Notes under the pieces: generated by a model | The model's database searches: none | Seen by the model: only the letters and a program-made list of their open reading frames with translations | What the model was told of the DNA's origin: nothing | Shown here: piece by piece, positions 49,909-58,909 of the stretch | Layout of the letters: each line of letters opens with the position of its first letter | Position numbering within the stretch: position 1 is the first letter of the stretch | Assembly: GCF_001571405.1 (NCBI RefSeq) | Contig: NZ_BCNX01000003.1 | Coordinates: 124,001-188,000, forward strand | From: Methanoculleus thermophilus | GTDB taxonomy: Archaea > Halobacteriota > Methanomicrobia > Methanomicrobiales > Methanoculleaceae | Direction: 5' to 3' | DNA: 64,000 nucleotides | Made by a program: the position numbers and the translations under genes

Positions 49909-51444
49909 TCACAAGTCGATGATATCTGTATCCTCTCTATCAAAGGATACTGCCTTCGCCATGGCTCTCACCCTTCGCACCTTCATCTTATAGATCAACC
50001 CCATAACCTGCACTGTGATCAGCGGCATCATGGCCACCACGGTAATGATCCCGAAAGCTTCGGTCAGCACGCTGCCCCCCATAACCCTTGAGACCCCTGT
50101 TGTGAACGGAAGCAGGAATGCCGCCGCCATGGTGCCTGCGGCAATTCCACCGGAATCAAACGCGATCGCGACAAAGATCTGGGGCGCAACGAATGTCAGT
50201 GCCAGGGCAACAGCGTAGCCCGGCAACAGGAATAGCCAGATCTCAATCTCCGTTAGGACACGGACCATGACGAGCGCCAGTGCAACTCCTACGCTTACAG
50301 AGAGGCTCAGCAGCATGATCCGGCGTGAGATCGCGCCGCTGGTGATCTCATCGATCTGGTTGACGAGAATCTGCACGGCGGGCTCCGCGGCAACAATGAA
50401 AAAACCGATGACGGCACCGAGCGGGACCAGGATCCAGTTGTACGGCAGAGACGTGAGAGCATGGCCCAGGTAGATCCCGGCAGGCACAAAACCTATGTTC
50501 ACCCCGGTCAGAAAGACCGTAAGTCCAAAGAGGATGTAGACGATTCCCACGCCGATCTGGATCAATTGAGTTCTGGAGAGTCTCAGGTGTACCACCTGGT
50601 ATACGCTGAAGATCACCACGATGGGTAGTAGAATCAGTGAAACTTCCCTGAGGAACTGAATCAATCCTCCGGCATACAGTCTTGCGAGTTCCGCTGTGCT
50701 GCTCACTGTGGTGGTGGGTTCATAGGCATAACCGGTTCCGGCGGGGTCAAAGAACAACCCCAGGATCAGGACCGCGAGGATCGGCCCTATCGAACAGATC
50801 GCAGTGAGTCCGAAGCTGTCTTCCGACCTCTTCTCCCCACGGACGGCCGAGATGCCGGCACCCATTGCAAGGATAAAGGGCACGGTGATGGGTCCCGTCG
50901 TAACCCCGCTTGAATCGAAGGCTACGGCCAGATAGTCCAGTCCAGTGAACGCCGCCAGGAGAAATACCAGAGAATACAGGAGAACAAACGTATAAGACAG
51001 CCGGACCCGGAGGAGGATCCGGAAGACGGCGAGAACCAGGAAAATGCCCACACCAAAGGCAACTGTGGCTACAAAGACAGGATCGGGGATGGCGGGGATC
51101 TGACGTGTCAGCACCTGCAAGTCGGGCTCTGCGGCTGTGAGGACTGCGCCCAGCACGAAACTGGTGAGGATGATCAGCCAGACATTGCGAGATTCGGTCA
51201 ATTTGGAACCTATCAGTTCCCCCATCGGCATCACGGCCATATCAGCCCCTTGTGTGAAGGCGCTCATGCCTACGATGAGCAGGACGGCACCTATTGCAAA
51301 GAGTATCATTGTTCCTGTGGGCAGAGGAGTCAGGGTTAGGTGGAGCAGAACGACGATGGCGCAGATCGGCAGGACTGAACGCAGTGACTCTTCAAACCTT
51401 TTGAGGAGAACGTATCCCATCTCATACACCCTCTCTTCAGCCAT
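49909..51444 (-). CDS. DUF1538 membrane protein, probable transporter
   Basis: The 511-residue protein has about twelve to fourteen helices in two homologous halves. Repeated blocks include GMSAFTQGADMAVMPMGELI against GVNIGFVPAGIYLGHAL, ARAEPDL-like TAAEPDLQVL against VAAEPAVQILVNQI, and VAFDSSGVTTGPITVPFILA against IAFDSGGIAAGTMAAAFLLP. These are the signatures of DUF1538, found with PII-like partners. The function is thought to be transport; the substrate is unknown. It precedes the PII-like gene with a 15-base gap. Confidence 0.85.
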   Translation of the reverse strand: MAEERVYEMGYVLLKRFEESLRSVLPICAIVVLLHLTLTPLPTGTMILFAIGAVLLIVGMSAFTQGADMAVMPMGELIGSKLTESRNVWLIILTSFVLGAVLTAAEPDLQVLTRQIPAIPDPVFVATVAFGVGIFLVLAVFRILLRVRLSYTFVLLYSLVFLLAAFTGLDYLAVAFDSSGVTTGPITVPFILAMGAGISAVRGEKRSEDSFGLTAICSIGPILAVLILGLFFDPAGTGYAYEPTTTVSSTAELARLYAGGLIQFLREVSLILLPIVVIFSVYQVVHLRLSRTQLIQIGVGIVYILFGLTVFLTGVNIGFVPAGIYLGHALTSLPYNWILVPLGAVIGFFIVAAEPAVQILVNQIDEITSGAISRRIMLLSLSVSVGVALALVMVRVLTEIEIWLFLLPGYAVALALTFVAPQIFVAIAFDSGGIAAGTMAAAFLLPFTTGVSRVMGGSVLTEAFGIITVVAMMPLITVQVMGLIYKMKVRRVRAMAKAVSFDREDTDIIDL

Positions 51445-51871
51445 CGTGGGTTAACGCGTCAGACTGACCCAAAGTGCCTCTCCTCTCCAGTAACCCGGCA
51501 TATATACATTGGGCCGTACAGCCCACCATCGGATACCAGCCCTTTTCGGCCATTCTCCGCCTGGAAACGGCCGGATGGGATCCCGGAGCAATCTCTGGGA
51601 GCGTGTGGGGCACGATCAGGAAGGCTATGTGATCAAAAGGGGAAGACCTCGCAGGAATCTTACGCAGGAGAACGATGAACAGGTATGCTCTCATTCATAA
51701 GGAGGAGTGAGCCAACATACAGTCTCTTTTTGATGGGGATATGCGCGGTCATCAGGTCAATTTCACGAATATTTTACTATAAAATCTCATATAGTAAATT
51801 ATCAATCGCTGATTGGTGCCCGACAGGTTTTTTAAAGATATCATTATGATATTCGCCATCAACCATAATTT
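51445..51871. other. Intergenic region with two promoters and an AT-rich dyad
   Basis: No gene is seen in these 427 bases. CATATATAC near 51500 is a likely TATA box for the minus-strand DUF1538 gene. AT-rich bases 51765-51865 hold the dyad TTACTATA/TATAGTAA (about 51775-51801) and GATATC-ATTAT-GATATTC; TTTTTTAAAG near 51831 may be the promoter for the gene at 51872. Confidence 0.45.
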
Positions 51872-52477
51872 ATGCTCAGCATCGTCCCGGAGATCAGCCC
51901 GGATACCTTCTCCCTGATTATTATCCCGGTGTTCATCTTCTTTGCACGGATATGCGACGTCACCATCGGGACGATGCGGATCATCTTCGTCTCCCGTGGG
52001 ATGAAGATGATCGCTCCGATCTTCGGGTTCTTCGAGGTCTTCATCTGGATCATCGCCATCGGCCAGATCTTTCAGAACCTCACAAACCCGCTCAACTACT
52101 TTGCTTATGCGGCCGGGTTTGCCACCGGGAACTTCGTTGGGATGCTCGTCGAGGAACGACTGGCAATGGGGCTTGCGATCATCCGGATCATCACCCAGCG
52201 TGACGCGACCAATCTCATCGACTATCTCCGGGGCGCTGGATACGGGGTGACCGTTCTCGACGCTCAGGGAAAACAGGGCCCCGGCAAGGTCATCTTCTCG
52301 GTGGTCAAGAGGAAGAACATCCGCGACGTGGAGAAGGCTATTCACGAGTTCAACCCAAAAGCGTTCTACTCAATCGAGGACGTCCGGCGGGCTGCGGAGG
52401 GGACGTTCCCGGTCGCCGTGCCCGGCCCAACCCCGTTCCACGCTCATTTGGGCAAGGTCATGCGGAAGGGGAAGTGA
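51872..52477 (+). CDS. UPF0316 membrane protein (DUF5698 plus DUF2179)
   Basis: The 201-residue protein has three N-terminal helices with the family loop [19 protein letters not shown] near residue 25, then a cytosolic DUF2179 domain ([20 protein letters not shown] and [18 protein letters not shown]). The family is widespread and uncharacterised. The start has no ribosome-binding site, fitting a leaderless message. It converges on the sugar-dehydrogenase gene with a 20-base overlap. Confidence 0.85.
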   Translation: MLSIVPEISPDTFSLIIIPVFIFFARICDVTIGTMRIIFVSRGMKMIAPIFGFFEVFIWIIAIGQIFQNLTNPLNYFAYAAGFATGNFVGMLVEERLAMGLAIIRIITQRDATNLIDYLRGAGYGVTVLDAQGKQGPGKVIFSVVKRKNIRDVEKAIHEFNPKAFYSIEDVRRAAEGTFPVAVPGPTPFHAHLGKVMRKGK

Positions 52478-53612
52478 CCCCCGGATAGGTTATCCGATAG
52501 ATGGCGTTCGCCCGGTCGTCCGAGACCAGGAGCGATCCGTCTCTCGTCACCTCCACATCCACGGGCCGGCCCCACGCCTCCCGGCCCTGGAGCCAGCCCT
52601 CGGCAAAGACCTCGTAGGCAGTGGGTGTGTCGTTCTCAAGGGTAACCATCGTCACCCGGTAGCCGATAGGCTCGAGCCGGTTCCAGGAGCCGTGCTCGGC
52701 GATGAATATCCGGCCCTGGTACTCTTCCGGGAACTGATCGCCGGTATAGAACCGCATGCCGAGCGCCGCCACGTGCGGACCGAGTTCCTGCTCCGGCGGC
52801 GTGAACTCGCTGCACGACCGCCCCGCCCCGAACTCAGGATCGGGGATCGACCGCCCGTGGCAGTAGGGGAACCCGAAATGCATCCCTATCTGTGGCGCAC
52901 GGTTCAACTCGTCCGGCGGGGTATCGTCGCCGAGCCAGTCCCGGCCATTGTCGGTGAACCACAACTCATTGGTCAGGGGATGCCAGTCAAACCCTACAGT
53001 GTTTCGGATGCCCCGGGCGTAGATCTCGAGATCGGTCCCGTCCGGATTCATCCGGAGGGTGGTCCCGAACCGTTCGTCGCCGGGATCGCAGACGTTGCAG
53101 GGAACCCCCACCGGGACATAGAGTTTCCCGTCGGGTCCGAACGCGATGAACTTCCACCCGTGCAGCCGGTCGTCCGGAAAGGCATCGCTCACGACCACGG
53201 GATCAGGGGGCTTTGTGAGGTCGGCCTCGATGTTGTCGTAGCGCAGGATGCGTCCGATCTCGGCGACATAGAGGGAGCCGTTCTGGAACGCGACGCCGTT
53301 AGGGGAGTCGAGACCACTATCTATAACGATCACCTCATCGCCCCTCCCATCGCCGTCACGATCAGGGATCGCATAGACGTTCCCCGCCTCTCGACTCCCG
53401 ACAAAGAGCGTCCCATTTGGAGACAGAGTCATCGACCGCGCCCCGGTGACGTTTCCGGCGTAGAGATCGATGGCAAACCCCGGCGGGAGGGTGATCGTCT
53501 CGAGCGGCAGGCTGCCGGTAGGGCCGCCCGGGGAGACCTGGAGAACCACGGCGATGCCGAGTAGGGCAAGAACAGCAACGGTGGTGAGGATGAGTGCGGT
53601 CCGGCGTGACAT
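52458..53612 (-). CDS. Exported beta-propeller sugar (sorbosone-type) dehydrogenase-like protein
   Basis: The 384-residue protein starts with a signal-anchor helix ([20 protein letters not shown]). The rest is a six-bladed propeller of the GDH/sorbosone dehydrogenase type: [51 protein letters not shown] with [12 protein letters not shown], and [18 protein letters not shown]. Such proteins often bind PQQ, but PQQ synthesis is unusual in methanogens, so the cofactor and activity are uncertain. Confidence 0.8.
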   Translation of the reverse strand: MSRRTALILTTVAVLALLGIAVVLQVSPGGPTGSLPLETITLPPGFAIDLYAGNVTGARSMTLSPNGTLFVGSREAGNVYAIPDRDGDGRGDEVIVIDSGLDSPNGVAFQNGSLYVAEIGRILRYDNIEADLTKPPDPVVVSDAFPDDRLHGWKFIAFGPDGKLYVPVGVPCNVCDPGDERFGTTLRMNPDGTDLEIYARGIRNTVGFDWHPLTNELWFTDNGRDWLGDDTPPDELNRAPQIGMHFGFPYCHGRSIPDPEFGAGRSCSEFTPPEQELGPHVAALGMRFYTGDQFPEEYQGRIFIAEHGSWNRLEPIGYRVTMVTLENDTPTAYEVFAEGWLQGREAWGRPVDVEVTRDGSLLVSDDRANAIYRITYPGVTSPSA

Positions 53613-53769
53613 AGATCAACTCTAGAACTCCGGATGCCGGGAGCGCATATAGGTGTTACTCAGGGGTCGTCGATCAAGTATCGCTCATTGCCATCGCGAA
53701 CCGCCTCACGTACCGGGCGTTTGAGATATTCTAATGTATCTTCTCGTGAAATGTAACAGAGGAATTGCG

Positions 53770-54369
53770 ATGACAAATCACCCGGTTAAAAACATGATGC
53801 GATTGATGGCGACCAAGATCAGGACCATCGCGGACGTAATGTCCGACGATCAGATCGATGCGTTCCTCGATGAGATCCTGAACGCCAACCGCATCTACAC
53901 CATAGGCGCCGGCCGCTCAGGACTGGTTGCAAAAGCGTTCGCCATGCGTCTTATGCATCTTGGCTTTACTGCCTTCGTTGTCGGGGAGACTGTGACCCCG
54001 GCCATGAAGCCGGGAGACATCATCGTTGTCTTCTCCGGTTCCGGGGCGACCAAGACGGTTGCGGATATCTCAGAGACCGCAAAGGAGATCGGTGGGAGGG
54101 TCTGCCTCATCACGTCGAAGAAAGATTCGAGGATCGGCCGCATCGCCGACTGCGTCGTCATCATCGAGAGCCAGCGGGACAAGGTGGCCGATGAGTCGGC
54201 GGAGTTCGAGATCCGGCAGATGATGGGTGAGCACAAATCGTTCGCACCGCTCGGCACCATCTTCGAGACGACCGCAATGGTCTTTGCAGACGCGATCATC
54301 TCGCGGTTGATGGAGATCACCCAGTGCAAGCCAGAAGATCTCCAGTGCCGGCATGCAAACATTGAGTGA
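53770..54369 (+). CDS. 6-phospho-3-hexuloisomerase (HxlB/PHI)
   Basis: The 199-residue protein has a SIS sugar-isomerase fold. IYTIGAGRSGLVAKAFAMRL near residue 42 and VVFSGSGATKTVADI near 91 are the two phosphosugar-binding segments, and the C-terminal helix (FETTAMVFADAIISRLME) is conserved. PHI works with hexulose phosphate synthase in the ribulose monophosphate route, which many archaea use to make pentose phosphates. ATG 53770 with GAGG upstream is preferred over 53734. It is nine bases from the next gene. Confidence 0.88.
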   Translation: MTNHPVKNMMRLMATKIRTIADVMSDDQIDAFLDEILNANRIYTIGAGRSGLVAKAFAMRLMHLGFTAFVVGETVTPAMKPGDIIVVFSGSGATKTVADISETAKEIGGRVCLITSKKDSRIGRIADCVVIIESQRDKVADESAEFEIRQMMGEHKSFAPLGTIFETTAMVFADAIISRLMEITQCKPEDLQCRHANIE

Positions 54370-54378
54370 GGAGTAGTC

Positions 54379-55485
54379 GTGAACGAGCACAGGTACGCCG
54401 GCCGGGTGCGCGGGGTGGAGATGTCCGGGATCCGGAAACTCTTCGATGCCGGAGGGCCGGACGCGATCAACCTCGGTATCGGACAACCGGACTTCGATAC
54501 GCCTGAGCATATCAAGATGGCCGCAATCGCCGCCATCAGGGAGGGAAAGACCGGCTACACTCCAAACGCCGGCATCCCTGAACTTCGGGAAGCGATATCC
54601 GAGAAGTTTGCCCGGGAGAACGGTCTGGATTACCTGCCGGAGCAGATCCTGGTCACGGCAGGTGGGAGCGAGGCGCTCCACCTCGCGATGGAAGCCCTTG
54701 TGGACCCTGGCGACCGTGTTCTCTTCACAGACCCGGGTTTCGTCTCCTATGCCGCGCTTGCGACGTTCGCCGGGGGGAAGCCGGAAGGCGTCCCGCTCGA
54801 TGCAACCCTGCACATAGACGTCGAACGGGCGAAGGAGCAGATGGACGGGGCGCGGGTCTTCGTTCTGAACTCGCCTGCAAACCCGACGGGGGCCGTCGAA
54901 AGCGAGGAGTCGATCCGTGCCCTCGTGGAGTACGCAAACGACCGAAAGGTCACTGTCATCTCCGACGAGGTCTACGAGCACTTCGTCTACGAGAAAAAGC
55001 ACGTCAGCGCTGCGCGTTTCGGCGAAGACGTCATCACGATCAATGCCGCGAGCAAGACCTACGCCATGACCGGCTGGCGGGTCGGCTACCTTGCGGCGCC
55101 CGAGGATTATATCCCCCAGTTCCTCAAGGTGCACCAGTACGCCCAGGCATGTGCAACGTCGATCTCGCAGTATGCCGCGCTCGCCGCCTACACCGGCGAC
55201 CAGAGCCCCGTTGAGCGGATGCGGGAGGAGTACCGCGCACGGCGAGACCTCCTGTATGCAGGGCTCACCGAACTTGGGTTCGACTTCCCCCGGCCGGAGG
55301 GTGCGTTCTACATGTTTGTCCCGATGGGGCGAACCCTTATCCAGAAGGCCGTTGATGCGGGTGTCATTATCGTGCCGGGCGAGGCTTTCGGCTCACGGGC
55401 ACCCGAATACGCGCGCTTCAGTTACGCAACCTCCCGGGAAAACCTCTCGCGGGCGATTGCACGGCTCAAAAGACTGATGGAGTGA
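54379..55485 (+). CDS. Class I/II PLP aminotransferase (aspartate aminotransferase-like)
   Basis: The 368-residue protein is a fold-type I aminotransferase. INLGIGQPDFDTPEHI near residue 33, TGYTPNAGIPELREAI near 55, NSPANPTGAV near 170, and the PLP lysine in INAASKTYAMTGWRVGY (Lys226) are all present, with FSYATSRENL near the end. It may make aspartate, alanine or aromatic amino acids. It starts at GTG 54379 with GAGGAG upstream and lies in an operon with hxlB and the M42 peptidase. Confidence 0.9.
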   Translation: MNEHRYAGRVRGVEMSGIRKLFDAGGPDAINLGIGQPDFDTPEHIKMAAIAAIREGKTGYTPNAGIPELREAISEKFARENGLDYLPEQILVTAGGSEALHLAMEALVDPGDRVLFTDPGFVSYAALATFAGGKPEGVPLDATLHIDVERAKEQMDGARVFVLNSPANPTGAVESEESIRALVEYANDRKVTVISDEVYEHFVYEKKHVSAARFGEDVITINAASKTYAMTGWRVGYLAAPEDYIPQFLKVHQYAQACATSISQYAALAAYTGDQSPVERMREEYRARRDLLYAGLTELGFDFPRPEGAFYMFVPMGRTLIQKAVDAGVIIVPGEAFGSRAPEYARFSYATSRENLSRAIARLKRLME

Positions 55486-55491
55486 GTTAGA

Positions 55492-56529
55492 ATGGTGAAA
55501 GAGTTACTCAAGAAATTATCGGATGCTCACGGCGTCACGAGCAGGGAAGGAAACATCAGAGATATCGTCCGGGCGGAACTTGCAGGAGTGGTCGACGAGT
55601 TCCGCGAGGACAAGATGGGCAATCTGATTGCCATAAAGCGCGGCGACGGCTTCTCCATCATGCTCGCCGCTCACATGGACGAGATCGGCCTGATGGTCCA
55701 GTACATCGACGAGAAGGGGTTCATCCGGGTCGTTCCTCTCGGCGGATGGTTCGGACCGGTGCTCTACTGTCAGCGGGTGATCCTCCACGGAACGAAAGGG
55801 CCGGTCCCGGGAGTCATCGGCGCGAAGCCTCCCCATGTGATGAAGGAAGAGGAGCGCAGGAAAGAGATCAAGATCGAGGATATGTTCATCGATGTGGGTG
55901 CGGCGAGCGCAGAGGAGGTGAAGAACCTCGGGATCGAGATCGGCACCCCGATCACCATCGACCGCGAATATAGAGAACTCGCCGGCACCCGCGTCACCGG
56001 CAAAGCGCTCGACAACCGTGTCGGTGTCGCCATGCTCATCCGGGCCCTGCAGCAGGCAGACTCGCCCCACACGCTCTACGCCGTCTTCACCGTCCAGGAG
56101 GAACTGGGGCTGAAAGGGGCGAAAGTGAGTGCCTACTCCTTAAACCCGGACTGCGCAATCGCAACCGATGTTACCATTCCCGGTGATCACCCCGGGATCG
56201 ATAAGAAGGATGCGAGCGTCGAGATGGGCAAGGGCCCGGTCCTCGTCCTCGTCAGCGCAAGCGGGCGCGGGCTCATGGCCGACCCGAGGATGACGGCGTG
56301 GCTCCGGGAGACCGCGGAGAAGAACAACATTCCCTACCAGCTCGAGGTCGGGACCGGCGGTAACACCGACGCGACGATCATCCACCTCGAGCGGGGCGGC
56401 ATCCCGAGCATCCCATTCTCGATTCCGGCCCGTTACATCCACTCCCCGGTCGAAGTGGTCGACACCGCCGATATTGAGGCGGGGGTCCGGCTCCTGGTAG
56501 AGGCGCTGAAGAGCAAACCGGCGCTCTAA
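55492..56529 (+). CDS. M42-family aminopeptidase
   Basis: The 345-residue protein matches the tetrahedral M42 aminopeptidases. Metal and catalytic residues are visible in LAAHMDEIGLMV (His-x-Asp), GKALDNRVGVAML (bridging Asp), VQEELGLKGAK (catalytic Glu pair), IATDVTIPGD (Asp) and RYIHSPVEVV (His). It cleaves amino-terminal residues from peptides in the cytosol; a glutamyl- or general aminopeptidase is most likely. It is six bases after the aminotransferase. Confidence 0.92.
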   Translation: MVKELLKKLSDAHGVTSREGNIRDIVRAELAGVVDEFREDKMGNLIAIKRGDGFSIMLAAHMDEIGLMVQYIDEKGFIRVVPLGGWFGPVLYCQRVILHGTKGPVPGVIGAKPPHVMKEEERRKEIKIEDMFIDVGAASAEEVKNLGIEIGTPITIDREYRELAGTRVTGKALDNRVGVAMLIRALQQADSPHTLYAVFTVQEELGLKGAKVSAYSLNPDCAIATDVTIPGDHPGIDKKDASVEMGKGPVLVLVSASGRGLMADPRMTAWLRETAEKNNIPYQLEVGTGGNTDATIIHLERGGIPSIPFSIPARYIHSPVEVVDTADIEAGVRLLVEALKSKPAL

Positions 56530-56796
56530 AATACCTTTTTTGGTTCTGTAGTCACAGTAAAAGGTGCGCCCGGGAAGTGGGCATCATAACCCGGATGCGT
56601 ATCGGTTCACGGGTGCAGTCTATTATTGGGTTTCACAGGCCTTACCGCCTTGACCTGCGAACTGGCTGCATCCCGGTGATTGCACCCTCGGGTTGATCCC
56701 TCTCCCAGGCAGATCACCCCCTGGTTCTGAGAGATTATTAATTTTATTCGCTCATAAGAATAACAATTATCTCGCTGTCGTATCACTCAAAAGGTC

Positions 56797-57024
56797 TCAT
56801 TCTTCAACAAATATGACCGTGACGGGACACGAGTCGGCAGCCTCCATGGTGCAGTCGGCAAAGTCTTCGGGCACCTCACCTTCTGCAGGATTGCCGTTAA
56901 CCCGGTACTGCTCCGCAACCTCGGAGAGACTGTCATCTGGGTTCTGCTCAAAGATATCCGGGCAGAGCGTCCAGCAGTTTTCGCAGCTGATGCATCCCGA
57001 TCTGTCGATGGTAACCTTTACCAC
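56797..57024 (-). CDS. Small [4Fe-4S] ferredoxin
   Basis: The 75-residue acidic protein has one cluster motif, CISCENCWTLCPDIFE near residue 11, and the remote SCPV near the end. Another Cys in DCTMEAADSC suggests the disulfide seen in some mono-cluster archaeal ferredoxins. GTG 57024 is preferred as start with GGAGG a few bases upstream; the frame is open five codons further. It is a general electron carrier candidate and has no operon partner. Confidence 0.82.
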   Translation of the reverse strand: MVKVTIDRSGCISCENCWTLCPDIFEQNPDDSLSEVAEQYRVNGNPAEGEVPEDFADCTMEAADSCPVTVIFVEE

Positions 57025-57150
57025 GCGTAATACCTCCACGTTGATATAGCACGGAAGGGCGCTCTTCCATGTTAAACATGACGGATGTGTGACGATCCAC
57101 GTGTTTAGAGAGAAGGTATAACATCCGACTGCTCAAACATAAGAGGGTTC

Positions 57151-57480
57151 ATGCAAAATACGGCTTGGATTACTCTGTTCTTCGCCGGGCTTCTGGAGGC
57201 GGGCTGGGCGCTTGGGCTGAAGTATACCGAGGGCTTCACAAAGATCGTGCCGTCGGTGGCAACCCTCGTTCTGATGGGAGGAAGCTTCTATCTCCTCTCG
57301 CGGTCGCTTGCCGACCTCCCGATCGGAACAGCGTATGCTGTCTGGACCGGCATCGGGGCGATCGGAACGGTCATCGCGGGGATCGTCCTCTTCGGCGAAT
57401 CGCGGAGTGTTGTCCGCCTTCTCTGCATCCTGCTGATCGTGTCGGGAATTGTTGGGCTGAAACTCTGTTCGGATGCCTGA
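57151..57480 (+). CDS. SMR-family transporter, SugE/Gdx type
   Basis: The 109-residue protein has four helices and the small multidrug resistance signature: ITLFFAGLLEAGWALGLKYT with the central Glu at residue 16, GGSFYLLSRSLADLPIGTAY near 56 and WTGIGAIGTVIAGIVLFGES. The sequence ALGLKYTEGFTK is of the Gdx (guanidinium exporter) rather than EmrE subgroup. It probably works as an antiparallel homodimer. TATA-like GGTATAAC lies about 30 bases before a short leader with AGAGGG. Confidence 0.87.
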   Translation: MQNTAWITLFFAGLLEAGWALGLKYTEGFTKIVPSVATLVLMGGSFYLLSRSLADLPIGTAYAVWTGIGAIGTVIAGIVLFGESRSVVRLLCILLIVSGIVGLKLCSDA

Positions 57481-57778
57481 ATGGGGCGCGGGATCCCGAC
57501 CCATTACGTTTTATGGTCCTCGATCTCTACTCTCGTTTGCACTTTGGGTGAGAGTACCTGATCCAGCTGGCGTGCTGTTCTGAATCCAATCTCGCTCTGA
57601 ACTGGTGTCCAGGAGTTTCCCGGACTTTAACAGTCTTGTGGATTATCAGCACAAACTCCAGCCACGTCGTAAAGCCTGCCCTCCCGGTGAGTCGGGAGCG
57701 GTATGACGACATGTGAGTGGAGCGCCGGAGAGCAATTCCCGATTGCGATACAAAAGCAAGGAAAACTAAAATCTAAGA
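57481..57778. other. Gene-free stretch before tRNA-Arg(GCG)
   Basis: Nothing is supported in these 298 bases. Confidence 0.4.
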
Positions 57779-57850
57779 CGCCCCGGCCGGGATTTGAACC
57801 CGGGTCAAAAGCTCCGCAGGCTTCTAGGATATCCACTACCCTACCGGGAC
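57779..57850 (-). tRNA. tRNA-Arg (anticodon GCG)
   Basis: On the minus strand GTCCCGG pairs with CCGGGGC, with a U-G wobble at the second pair, then discriminator G. The anticodon loop CTGCGGA shows anticodon GCG. The T arm is CCGGG-TTCAAAT-CCCGG. CCA is not encoded. It is a close paralog of tRNA-Arg(CCG) at 41607. Confidence 0.94.
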
Positions 57851-58006
57851 ACAAGAAAATGTGCCTTGTCCCTAATAACTACGCTGTTCATGTTAAAAAG
57901 GATTGCCCACCGGAGGGTGCAAACCCTCCGGGGGAGCTGAAAATTCCTGGAGTTATCGGGATTCTTGTCTGGTAAAAACTGACCCGAGGATGAGGCCCGC
58001 GGGGCC

Positions 58007-58678
58007 TCATACACCTCCCGCGCGCATCACCGTATGCACCTTCACATCGTTTCCGGAGAACTGGATCAGGTAGTTCCCAAACTGACCCACGAAGATCCGC
58101 TTGCGGATATCCGCACTGTAGCGTTTTCCAAACCCGTCCTGGGCCACAATCTTGCCGGACTCACGGTCCCTGACCGTCACTTCAAACCACGAATCTTCGC
58201 TTGGATAGGTCTGCTTGAAGACCCCTTCACTCTTCTTCCCGTAATCACTTGTACCGTGCTTCTCCCGCGTGATCATCTTCGGTTCCACCTCAAAGTCGAT
58301 GATGAGCGGGGGTGCGGTCAGGTCAAAGGAGAAGGCTTCCACCGAATGGCTGAGGTTGAACTGCGTCGTCCTGTTGTAGATCGTGACGTAGGGATCCGGG
58401 GTCGGCGTTATCTCCGGCGGCCTGCTGAGTGTTGGACCGGCTACACCGCTTGTTACGGTGGGGTATGGAGTTGCCGGGGTCAGGTACCCCGGATCGAAGT
58501 CCTGTTCGTCTTGCGTCTCTTCCGGGGCTGAGCCCGAAAAGATGTTGGACCAGCTGGGTTCGCCGCCCGGCGGCGGTTCCGCGCACCCGGCGGACGCGAG
58601 AGCTAGGAGCATCACCACGGTTACAAAGAATGTTCTATACACCCAGTTCACCGTAATGGGATTATTTTTATTGGCCAT
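58007..58678 (-). CDS. Probable lipoprotein
   Basis: The 223-residue protein has a signal peptide with a lipobox-like LASAGC (Cys32) after the helix FFVTVVMLLALASA. A Pro/Thr-rich linker (residues 60-100) leads to a beta-rich domain (FEVEPKMITREKHGT and SWFEVTVRDRESGKIVA) of no recognised family. It is likely anchored outside the membrane. A TATA-like ATATATTTA lies about 40 bases upstream on the minus strand. Confidence 0.72.
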   Translation of the reverse strand: MANKNNPITVNWVYRTFFVTVVMLLALASAGCAEPPPGGEPSWSNIFSGSAPEETQDEQDFDPGYLTPATPYPTVTSGVAGPTLSRPPEITPTPDPYVTIYNRTTQFNLSHSVEAFSFDLTAPPLIIDFEVEPKMITREKHGTSDYGKKSEGVFKQTYPSEDSWFEVTVRDRESGKIVAQDGFGKRYSADIRKRIFVGQFGNYLIQFSGNDVKVHTVMRAGGV

Positions 58679-58909
58679 TTATGCTTTTATTCTTGGATTT
58701 TTTGAGAAAAATTTTTCACAATAAATATATATTAAGATAGTATGTTATCGCCATAAACCGTCTTGCTGAAACAATTTTGTTGTCTTGACCTCTTGAGAAT
58801 TCTCTAAAAACTTGTAGGACATTAAGCGCCAATTATAGTGACTCGTGCGTCCCGGGCACTGCTTCCTGGATATCCAGTAATGTATATCTGCGCCAGACAT
58901 CAACGTTCT
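58679..58909. promoter_or_regulatory. AT-rich divergent promoter region
   Basis: TATATATTAA near 58725 serves the minus-strand lipoprotein gene, and AATGTATATCTG at 58878-58889 lies about 25 bases before ATG 58910 for the glycosyltransferase. No gene is seen. Confidence 0.5.

Noticed and set aside
57527-57712. 61-codon frame near tRNA-Arg(GCG), as a trace of an integrated element
   Set aside because: There is no integrase likeness, no duplicated tRNA end and no flanking repeat.
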